In this document: positions 39,286 through 51,200 of the stretch, in pieces
Numbering within the stretch: position 1 is the stretch's first letter
How the letters are laid out: every line of letters starts with the position of its first letter
DNA from: Oryzias latipes
Lineage: Eukaryota > Chordata > Actinopteri > Beloniformes > Adrianichthyidae
Direction: 5' to 3'
DNA: 64,000 bases
Assembly: GCF_002234675.1 (NCBI RefSeq)
Contig: NC_019866.2
Location: 434,001-498,000, forward strand
Program-made: the position numbers and the translations under genes
The notes under the pieces: generated by a model
Database searches by the model: none
The model's input: only the letters and a program-made list of their open reading frames with translations
Told to the model about the DNA's origin: nothing

Positions 39286-42239
39286 GTCACCATGACAACG
39301 CACCGCACCACGTAACAAATAATCTGCTTTTGGTGAAGAAAGCGATCCAAACCGAAAAAATAACAAGAATAAAGGACTAAAAACTGGTTGATAATTCATT
39401 TATTTTGTTAGTGACCGTGATATTGGCGGGTTTATTTTTTAAACGTAGCTTTCGTAGTAACGAGTTTTCATCTCCATGTGAGCCGTCATCTCTGAGTCTA
39501 ACACTTCCTGTTAGCTTTATGCTGATGATGCCATGATGGTATCGCTCTCTAGTGGTGAAGCTTCGCCTGCCGTCCTAAAGGGAACTTCGTCAGGGCGGAC
39601 GAGGGGGGAGGACCTTGACCAAAGGTCAGAAAGAATCTGCAGCCTCATAAAGTTTCTGCGGTGCATAAACTTTCCTACGATTATGGAGGTTCACAGAAAC
39701 AGAATCTGCTCTCAGGATGAAACTAAACATGAAATATTTTTCTCCAAGTTTCCGTGACAAAACATTCATATTTTATATGATTTCAAACATCGTCAGCTGT
39801 TCAGGTAAAAGAAACCATGAATAGAAAACTCGACACACTGCTGTTTTCATCTTATATCTTTAATTTTCATGTTTAAAGCAACGGTGTTTCAATAATGTAT
39901 GAAGCCCCGCCCCATCACACCTGTGCTCCAATCACACTGCATCACAAGAGGGGACTCTATGATGTAAACAACCACTGCTGTACAAAAAGCAAACGAGGAA
40001 AGGTCCGATAGAAAACAGAACCGGCAAACAAAGGTTTCAGAAAGTCTTCATCACAAATAAAAACACCAAACAGTTCTCCTTGAGTTAGCTCCGCCCACTC
40101 TCTTACGTAAAATAGAGTCTCCGATACTATTTGCGTATTTACACGGCTGTAGTATGTACAGGGGTTAGCGTGCTGGTGGCAGAGTGGACAGCCACCTGCC
40201 CGCCGGGTCCCAGCAGAGTTTGAGCTGATGCTGTGATGATCCTCAGAACAGGAAGTGAGGTCAGAGAAGAGCGGTTTGGGTCAGAACGTCTGAGTTTGAG
40301 GTTAGAAGAAGTTGGACCTGAGTTCCAGCTCCAACTCTGGAGGGATCCGAGGAAAGGCCCAGAACCTAGGGAGAGGTTCTGAGGGAGCCAGCAGCAGAGT
40401 GGGTTCCACGCTCAGACCCACCAGAATCAGACCTTACCAAAGTGACCCGATCAAGACCACCACAACTAAACCAGAACCCATCGAGTCCAAACAGCTTCTG
40501 AGACGCTGCAGTCTGAGGGTCTGGACTCATCCCGAGGACGGAAGGTCTGGTTCTGCTGGACACGTTTCTGTCCAGAATCGACTCACATCCAACCCGGATG
40601 AGTCGGTTCTGGAGGGGCGTGGCTTCATCAGGCAGATGTTATGATACAGATGGAAATGAAGTTCACTGATCACCAGAACCGAGGACCGCAGGAACCTCAG
40701 GTGTCATGGCGGGTGTAGGACCGACCTCCTGTGAGGTTCTGGCGCCATCAGCCCCTCCAGCTTCTCCTGAGAACTCACAAGTTCAAAGGTCAATCATCGT
40801 GGCTTTCATCCACAGACAGCGTGTCTGGTGTCGTTTGGTCACATTTCTTCTCGGACGTCAAATTTAATGATTTGTGAAAATAGGTAAAGAATTAAATAAA
40901 GTAGATGAATTCATCTGTGTGTGAACGTTTCAGAGCCGCTGCAGGCATTAGAAGGCGCATCAGTGATGACGTGACCCAGTCAGCGGTTCTGCTCAGAAAC
41001 CTCTGCGGTTCTGATGCAATCAAGTCCACCTCAGGTGAAACACCTGCGCAGAAGCCGGGAATCAAACTTGTGAGCTGCACTGATCAATGCTGCGTTATGA
41101 GTGTGGCGAGGATGTTTTAACCAGAACATTGCAGAACCTGTTCTGCTGTGGATCAGGAACCCGGCTCGGTTCTGAGGTCGGCCTCGGCTCTGGTGACGGT
41201 CACGGCAAAAAAACAACTTTCAATATTGATATAAATATGACTGAAGTGGGATCAGCTGTACAAACACAGAACCAACTGATCGCAGCACAACTGGACTCAA
41301 CAGAACCAAACTCTACTGAAACTGAGAAGAAAGCGTAAACAGAACCTCTCCATGTCTTTGAGCCCTGAGGTTTGGCGAAAAGTGCTTCGTTGATGCGACG
41401 GCTCGGCCGACTGGATCCACTTCCTGTCGTTATTGCCAAAGACGTTCTGCAGAACCGGCCGGTTGTCGGCGGGTCGGTTGGGTGTGACGGCAGCCGGAGT
41501 GTGAGGTCATCCACAGCTGGCTGGGAAATGGGGCGCCCACGGACCGGAACCACAGCCCAAACAGATTTGCAATATTTCACATTTTTATGGCAGATGTGCG
41601 GCCGGACGTTAGGAACCAGCTTGGATCTGATGCGTTCTCGACTCGGGTCTTGGTAGAAAACCAGCATCTACACATTTGTCCTGTGCGCCCGAACGCGTCA
41701 TCAGCCCACCAGCAGTGCGTGGTGCATTCAGGGTCCGAGAGGATGGAACCTGGAAGAGAGCGCCCCCGCGGGACGCCACAGTTTGTCCGGCGGCGGTTCT
41801 GTAGTGTTGAAGGTAAATCATGGCTCTTCTCCTGCTTTCGTGCTCTTTAGCAAACAGGTAGTAAAGTCGTGTTTCTGGATAAAAACGCCACGTCTGAGTT
41901 TGGGATGTACTCGTTCTTCCAGGGGGCAGAGACAGTCCAGAGTGACATCAGCTCCTGTTGTGGAGCTTTGGCTCGGTGTTTCTCATTGTGGAACCGGTTC
42001 CTGGGCTGAACCCAGAAGGTTCCGTCATTTCGCGTCCTCTGCAGATGAGCTGTGATTGGCTGCAGCAGGACTGTCAGTCGCTCCAACAGCAAATCCAGTT
42101 CTCTGGGTTCAGACGTGGGTTAGGGGCCCGCTTCTATGAGTTTTAGAATAAAAGCGGGTTTCCAGTCTTGTGTGGTCGCTCCGGAAAGGCGAGGAAGAGG
42201 AGCTCAGACCGCTGCTCCTCCTCCTCCTCCTCCTCCTCT
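39286..42239 (-). other. rapgefl1: Probable rapgefl1 3' UTR and downstream intergenic sequence
   Basis: No convincing exon or transposon ORF. The part adjoining the rapgefl1 stop (about 40000-42239) is unique sequence with a CTC/GAG triplet run at 42212-42238. TTTAAT on + at about 39856 gives ATTAAA on -, a possible distal polyadenylation signal. The UTR end cannot be fixed. Confidence 0.35.
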
Positions 42240-45200
42240 CTATGTGTCTTTGGGCTCCAGCTTGCAGGACATGTCGAACAGCAGGTTCTGGTTGTCGATC
42301 ACCTGTAGCTGTCGCACGTAGGCCTTGGTCTGCAGGTGGGAGGGGGACGTCTCCGTATCCATGGCTACCACGAAAAAGAGACCTGTTAGTGTCTGAGCGG
42401 CAGCGTCACAGCTCTGCCACCAGAAGGCGACAGATCCCAACATGACACCAGCGGTTAGCAGCTGTTACCTAGCTGGCTGCTCCGGTACCGGCGGATAATC
42501 CTCACCATCTCAGCAACTTTATGCTGCAGAAGAAGAAGAAAACATCAAGACGTCCAGCTTCTCATTGGCTCCACATGGACCGTTTAAGACCACAGAACTA
42601 CCAGAACCGGAAAATTAGGAACCTAAAGTTTCTGTTCGTTAAAAGCCTGAAGGACACGCCCCCAAAATAAGAGAGGACGCTGCCGTCCGAAGACGGCCTC
42701 CTTTCAGACTCACCATCTTCTCAAAGTTCACCAGGTCACCGTGGAACGTCTTGCAGCTCTCGTGGAGAAACGTCAGATCTGGAGGAACGGACACAAACCG
42801 CAGAGCTTCACTTGACCCTGATGGGGTTTCTGGTTCCAGTCCCATCACAACATATGAGGTCAGGGTTTGTGGCAAATGTGAGGACATTCCTTATCTTTAC
42901 TTAGAAAATATGTAAGTAAAATGAGGAAAAGGTTTTCTAATCATCTTTCTACAGGAACGGGCAGTGGGGAGCAAACCTGCAGCAGATCCAAATTTTCAGA
43001 CCCAGAAGCTCAAACATGTTTGAGCATAATCAGATTCAGATCTAATCAGATTTAGGTCTAACCAGGTTTAGGTCTAATCAGATTCAGGTCTAATCAGATT
43101 CAGATCTAATTTGATTCAGATCTAATCAGATTCAGATCTAATCAGATTTAGGTCTAATCAGATTTAGGTCTAATCAGATTCAGATCTAATCAGATTTAGG
43201 TCTAATCAGATTCAGGTCTAATCAGATTCAGATCTGATCAGATTCAGATCTAATCAGATTTAGGTCTAATCAGATTTAGGTCTAATCAGATTCAGGTCTA
43301 ATCAGATTCAGATCTAATCAGATTCAGATCTAATCAGATTTAGGTCTAATCAGATTTAGGTCTAATCAGATTCAGGTCTAATCAGATTCAGATCTAATCA
43401 GATTCAGATCTAATCAGATTTAGGTCTAAACAGATTTAGGTCTAATCAGATTCAGGTTTAATCAGATTCAGATCTAATCAGGTTTTGGTCTAATCAGATT
43501 CAGATCTAATCAGGTTCAGATCTAATCAGATTCAGATATAATCAGATTCAGATCTAATCTAATTTAGGTCTAATCAGATTCAGGTCTAATCAGATTTAGG
43601 TCTAATCAGATTCAGGTCTAATCAGGTTCAGATCTAATCAGATTCAGATCTAATCTAATTTAGGTCTAATCAGATTCAGGTCTTACCAAGTTTAGGTGTA
43701 ATCCGGTTTAGGTCTAACCAGGTTTAGGTCTATCAGGTTTAGGTCTAATCAGATTTAGGTCTAATCAGATTCAGGTCTAATCAGATTCAGGTCTAATCAG
43801 ATTTAGGTCTAATCAGATTTAGGTCTATCAGGTTTAGGTCTAATCAGATTCAGGTCTAATCAGATTCAGATCTAATCAGATTTAGGTCTAATCAGATTCA
43901 GGTCTAATCAGGTTTAGGTCTAATCAGATTTAGGTCTTATCAGATTCAGGTCTAATCAGATTCAGATCTAATCAGATTTAGGTCTAATCAGATTCAGGTC
44001 TAATCAGATTCAGGTCTAATCAGATTTAGGTCTAATCAGATTTAGGTCTAACCAGGTTTAGGTCTAATCAGGTTTTGGTCTAATCAGATTCAGGTCTAAT
44101 CAGGTTCAGATCTAATCAGATTCAGGTCTAATCAGGTTCAGATCTAATCAGATTCAGGTCTAATCAGATCTAGAGTGAAAGCTCATCTTTAGCTCCGCCT
44201 CCTGCTGACAGGTCTTTGTGTTTCTCGTCACCTTTCAGCAGCAGAGGAGTGAAGGGGATCAGCGGAGGTCTGAGGCTGGTGATCACGTCTCTGTAGGACT
44301 TGTGGTTCCTTGAAGGATCCTGTGGGAGAAGGAACCAATGAAGTTCTGCTTGTCATGATCTAAATGCCTCCGATGGAACGTCAGGTACTCACAGCAATGC
44401 TCTCAAACAGCTGAAACTGCTTCCTGAATTTTCCTGGGAGACCCTGAAGGTGACACCACATCCACAGAGTTCTTCAGAACTTCGTCAACTGCATAAAGTC
44501 CTTCCTCACCCATCTGTTCATCCTAAAGCCATCTATCAGCAGCGCCACCATGAGGACAAATGCTGCAACGTCCTCATGGATGCAAACACCTGCAGCTCTG
44601 CAGTAACTTTACCTCCCAGGTGAGCCGCAGTCTGCTGACGGCCGGGTTGTCCAGGCCCAGAACCACGGCGAGGAAGGACAGCAGGTCCTGCTGCTGCTTG
44701 CAGCTGCAACGCAGGAATGCAGCTTTGAATAGTTTTTATTTCACAACAAGAAGGCGTCAAAAAACAAACGTGCACTCCTTTCAGAGTTCATGAGGACTTT
44801 TCCAAACATCTACCTGACCGGTTCTCACCTGGATAAAGTTCTATTCAAAGTTCTCATGAAAGTGACTCACAGTGCTGCGATCTTGATAAACTTGCGGAGC
44901 AGTTGGATCCTCTTCGGCAGAGACTGACACTGCAGGATTTCAGTGGCGACCCAGTGCTGCACCTCACTGCAGCGCTGCAGTACCAGCTCCAGGTTTAGGG
45001 GGCGCCAGCGGGACTGCTCGCCGTGGAACACGTAACAAACGAACTCCACCTGCAGGAGCCAGGAGAAGCAGCGTGAGCGACCACGACCCCCGTCTGATGA
45101 AGATCTGTTTCTGTAGAGAACTGTCTGTTCCTCCTGGAGAACCGGACGTTCTAGCGGTTCTTCTTCAAACTGTGCCTTTGAGCCCCCCCACCCAAACACA

Positions 45201-48200
45201 CATCATCAAAAACTCCCCAACGTTTACAGACACCTAGAACCCCGTGGAGATCCATTTATGACCTAGTTAAAGCCCCCCATGACAAAACAAGCTTTTACAA
45301 ATACACCAACGAAACAAAATGGCATCTCCAAAATATACTGAAATACAGTGATCCCTTGCTATAACACGGTTTACTTTACACGGTTTCGCTACTTCACGGA
45401 TTTGCATCGTGCATTGTGTTCTGCATTCTGATTGGCTAAAAAGTCACTCCGCTTCTTCTCTACCTGCGCGTCAATAATGTTGCAGTTTAATATGTACACG
45501 TACGTAAAACAGCTTGCCAAATTACGTACATGCAAATCGCCTTGCAATTTCAAGTTTCTCTAAAACCCATAGAAAAAGAGCAACACCAACTGTCAATCAC
45601 TATGTTCTTCTCCTGAACAAACACAGCTGCACCGCGGGCTTCAGAAGGAGAAAACACTGCAGCTTCTCAGACTGAAGAGCATTGAAATACACCTGAACCA
45701 CTATTTGTCCGTTTATACTTTGTATTTTTTTCATGATCATTTTAAATTTTCTCCCGTTTAATCCAATTCTTCGGGTCGCGGTGGGCGGGGCTAATCTCCG
45801 CGATTTGAAGCCTTCTGTTCACATTGATGATTAAAATTATTATTTGACAGTACAGAAGTTATTTGTTGAAAAAAAAAAACGTTTTTAAAGTACTTTGATT
45901 TGTGAAACAAATGTTTGAGCCTGTAAAATGGTTTGTTCTTTCTTTTCAATGTATAACAGAGTATTTAATTGTATAATAATTGTTAAAAAAAATAGAGGTT
46001 TCTACTTCACGGATTTTGCCTATCACGGGTTCTTTTTGGAACGTAACCCCCGCGATAAACAAGGGTTTACTGTATACATTGAAAATGGGGGGGGGGCTTC
46101 AGCTTGGCGGCCATGTTGAAGCATATCACCATGTTTGGCGATTTTACATTTTCCCACAGTTTGGAAAAAGAAAACTTTGCAAACATGCTGCCAGGTTAAG
46201 TCTACCACCAGAACCCAACTTTCATTGACTTTTGACCTTTGGAAGAGGGCGCCATCTTGAATTACAAAACAAAAAAACACCTTCAGTGCCTTCAACAAAT
46301 TTAATCTCCTAGGAATTTCAATCAATCACCTTGTAACTCCTCGAGCATCACTAAGAGGCTCCCGGGGAAAAAATGTTGTAAAGTTTGTATGTTTTGAATT
46401 GTGTTAGCATAGCGAGCTCTCAAAAGTAGCGTTTCCGTGTAGCTTACACATTTTTCCCCGGAATATTGTAAAAAGTTAATGTTAGGAATGTGGGCGTGGT
46501 TAACAAAAGCCCTCCGTTACCAAGGAAACCTATAGTTTACTTTGGCATATTCTCCTAAACATCATATAGACTCGTTCGTCATCCTCAGACGACCAAAACA
46601 TAAAATGGTTGCTATGGAGATAAAACCAACAAAAAGCTGCTCATATAAAATACCATCTAGCATGGTTAGCATCTTTAGCGATGTATTTTTTGAGCTAGTT
46701 GATGATACTGAACACAATCCTAGCAATGTTAGCCAGTATAGCATAGTTAGCATAATTAGCATCTTTGGCATAATACCCTTTTTAGACTCATTGATCCTTG
46801 GTAGGGAGGGGCCTCAGGCGGCTGCTTAGCCAGTTAGACCCCGTTAGCAGAACGGGGGCCGCGGTGGCAGGTAGCGACAAGGGGCCATACTACATGCATA
46901 CAGTGGGGAACAAAGTAATCAGTCATCCACCTATTGTGCATCTGCCCCCCTTACAGAGGTGAGTCAATTTCATCATAGGTAAACCTCAACTATGAGAGAA
47001 AAAATCCAGAAAATCACATCGTCTGATTTTTAAATAATTTATTTGTAAATTATGGTGGAAAATAAGTATTTGTTCATCTACAATAAGCTAGATTTCTGTC
47101 TCTCACAGACCTGTAACTTCTGCTGTAGAGGATCCTCTGTCCTCCACTGGTTACCTGTAGTAATGACACCTGTTTGAACTGGTTATCTATATAGAGACAT
47201 CTGTCCACAACCTCCAACAGTCACACTCCAAACTCCACTATGGAGACCAAAGAGCTGTCTGAGGACACCAGAAACCAGACTGGTGACCTGCACCAGGCTG
47301 GAAGACTGAATCTGCAACAGGTGAGCAGCTTGGTGTGAAGAAATGAATTATTATGAAATGGAAGACATACAAGACCACTAAGAATCTCCCTCCATCTGAG
47401 GATCTCACTCCGTGGGGTCAGAATGATCACAAGAACAGTGAGCACAGATCCCAGAATCCCACGGGGGACCTAGTGAATGACCTGCAGAGAGCTGGGACCA
47501 AAGGAAACTAAGGCTGGGGGGGGGGTCATGGTTTGGGTCTGTTTTTCAGCAAAGGGACCCGGACGACTGAATCGTGTAAAGGAAAGAATGAATGGGGCCA
47601 TGAATGGTCAGATTTGGAGTGAAAACCTTCCATCAGCACTGAAGATGAAACATGGCTGGGTCTTTCAGCAGGACAACAATCCAAACACACGTTGCCCGGG
47701 TAACGAAGGAGTGGCTTCAAACATGTCACCGTCCTGGAGTGGCCAGGCTCCAGATCTCAAAAAAGTTCTTTAAAAATCAGACATGTGATTTTCTGTGGAG
47801 GTTCTTGTACCTCGTGGACGCAGCTGAAGAGCTCCCAGTCGAACACCACCAGCTGGTTGGCGACCTCCTCGGCTGACATGTCGTGGAGTTTGCTGTCGCC
47901 TGGAGTCCAGTGGATCTCCTCAGGAAGAGGAAGCTGCAGGTGAAGAAGAAGTTCCAGCAAAAAGCGTGGAGGAAGAAACCGTGCAGGTCTGAACCAGACC
48001 GTCTGGTACTAGAACCTCAGGAGTTTTCCAAAAAGTTACATTAAAGGGAAAATCTACGACCTATTGTCTCTCAGTAGGTCAACAGTAACAGGTGTGTTTG
48101 TGAAGCATCATGGGATTGATCCTCACCAGCGAGTCCAGCTCAGACGGTTCGCAGGCGAACAGGTGAGTGTTGACGCCCAGCGTGGTGAAGACGGCCTCGT

Positions 48201-51200
48201 CGCTCGGACGAAACACCGCTTTCTCTGGAAACACACAAACTCACCACGGTTAACACAACCTGAGAGTGTGCACGTGTGTGTAGGTGTGTGTGTATGTGTG
48301 TGTGTGTGTGTGGTCTCGGACCTCCTGCTGATGTTACAGCCACTAGAACCAGGTTTCCGGGCAGAACCGGCTGATCTTCGCTGTACTGTAGCTTCTCTTT
48401 GACCAGAGCCAGAATCTCTCCGACCCGACAGGACAGGCGGCTCCGGATGGTGACGTAGGAGTGGTCGGGGGTGTACACCCTGCAGAAGACTGCACACACA
48501 CACACACACGCACACACACACAGAGGCTTGACTTTTGTCCAGACTCTGTCTCCCTCTAGAGGACATGAGTTGAGCTGCAGGTGTGTTGAGTTGGAACTAG
48601 AGCTGTGACGTGTCGGATTTTTGATAACCGCGGTGATGAACCACCAGGGGGCGCGGTGTCGTGGTTAACCGCAGCCCCCCCCCCTCAAAACTCCCCTGGC
48701 GGCCGCATCAGAAATAAATACAACGTCTTTTCTTTATTAACAAATAACAGTAACAACTAACTACTACCTATCTAGCTAATGAACTAACTATATAGCCTAC
48801 ATAGGTGTTGTAGATTGACTGTGACTGTGTGTTGGGGGTGCGTGTTGATTCCTCTGCAGCGGACCGCTCTGGAGCTGCACGCAAGTTTCACCTGTGCTCT
48901 CTAGTACAGACATCTTCTCAGAATATTCTATATTGCCCAGTAATAAAGAGACTGCAGACACTCTGTCACCTCTCCGGTAGCCGTGAAGCCTGACACCCAT
49001 GAAGAACGCGGGGCAGGAGGCCTTTATTCATCGCTGTATACCCCTGTATAAACAGGATAAATGATCGGCTAGTTAGTTAGCATGTAGCCTAATAGCATTC
49101 GAATGTAAAGTGACTGACTGCTAAAGTTAATCAAATACAAGTCCTGAATATTATTATTCCTATTCGACCCTAAACTACAATATCAGCTGTCTGTCTGTCA
49201 ACAGACCAGCCAGTTGCCATAAGGTACTACCTTACCTACAACTAGTGTACCTCCCAGCACACTACCTGTAAATGCACACTGTTGGCTCATGTTGCTTTAA
49301 ACAACCTGCACCTTGTTTTCACATTTTATTATTTATCATTACTTAGAAATTAGGCCTGTTTCTTTGTTGTGCATCTGCACTTTACTGTTATGTCTACCCA
49401 CGGGACAGTGAGAAACGTAATTTCGATTCCTTTGCATGTCAAACACATGTGAAGAAATTGACAAATAAACCTGACTTTGACTTTGAAATGCCAGCATACA
49501 TCAAAGAGCTCTGCGGCGGCGCTAGTAGTAGCCTAGCAGGAGCTATCGTATGACAAAGCAGCCTAGTTATCATAAATCAGGGCTCCAGACTCCGACCATT
49601 TGGTCGCATTTTGCGACCAAAATTTGAGAGTGTGCGACTGAATTTTACATCCAGTCACACATGTGCGACCAGTAAATTTGCCTCCCCCACCCTACGTATT
49701 TTTTTATACATCAAACGTTGAAGGGGCACGTCAATGATCAATGAAATAATCAATGAGACGCGAGCGCACACGCACGCAGGCAGACACACGCACTCGCGCA
49801 CATATTCATTAAACACGAGCACACACTCGCGTGATGCCCGTCTGTGAGGCGGCCACTGCGTGTGAGAAGAATAGGGAAAGCCACTGTGAGTGGCTAAATG
49901 CGTGGAGGGGGAGGGGCCTAGAGATAATCGAGCGCGCGTAAACATCTGTGGGAAGTAATCATCACAACCTGATATGTGTGTGTCTGAGCTACGAATAAGC
50001 GAACTATTGATTCGTTCTTCCCACCTGCGGCTAGTGTATGCAGTCCGTGCTGAACTTTTCTCTGGGCCGCACAGAACCGGAGGAAGGTTTAGGTTTTGGT
50101 TACGGTTACGGCGGCGCATCAAACGGGTTACGGCAGCACACCGCTCCCGTCCCGCGGGAGTCGGGTCAGCTGAGGAGAATAAATGTCCCACACCTACATG
50201 CGTGACAGCTAACGGGGCTTGAACTTTAAACACGCTCGAGCAAAAACAACATTAGTTTTAGACTCACTGAAAATACGTGGGGAAAATGCAACGATAGACG
50301 TGTTTGAGATGAACCAGCACCTCGCCTGGATCATTGGGGACACCAGGCGGGGGGGGCTGTGAGATGAAAGCGAATCTGCAGCGAGACTGAAGGAGAACAG
50401 GAAGTTGGAGTTGTCCTTAACATTCAATTTAGTTTTAATATTATTCTCCCCCTTAGTATGATCTGTGTTATTATATATTTTATGAATATTTTAATGTTTT
50501 GTGATGTATGTAGCCTTTTTTAATGAATTGGTATTTTAAATTATTTTAATTAATCACTCCACTACAAAAACCATCAGGACACATGTCCCATAATGCATTG
50601 TTTTGTAGTCTCTAGTTTCCAGCTGTGTCCGGGTAGGTTTGCCCCTTGCTCCCACCCCTTTCTCGCGATATTTTTGTGATGATTGACAGGTGATGTTGGA
50701 GCAAAAACAAAAATATATGTCTCACACCAGGTGATCTGCGCAGCGTTGAGTTCACCTGGGTGATCTCAAACACGCTTGTTGTGCATCTTGGCTGCACCTA
50801 TTTGGTGTCACAAAGATAAATTTCCATCCGTTTTCTTTACTTATTTGTACTGTCATGACAGCGATGCTGCTGTCAGTTTACCTTCTTGTTGCATCTTCAA
50901 AAGTGCAGAATAAAATGTGACACTGAATTTGAAACAGCACATTGTAATTTCTGCATCTATTATTAAAGTATTTATTAGTAATACAGTGGAAATTAGTAGA
51001 TTTGGTTAGCATGTTGATTTACGGTATGCGCCCCTAAATTTTCTGGTTGTGCCCCTAAAATTTTCAGTTAGGGGCCACTGTGCTCCTAGTGAAAAAAGTT
51101 AGTCTGGAGCCCTGTAAATCTTTTGATATTTTTCTTATATTCATTGAGACGGTAATAAAGTGATCATTTTTGTTCTTCGTGTTCCTTTTGAACAAATATG

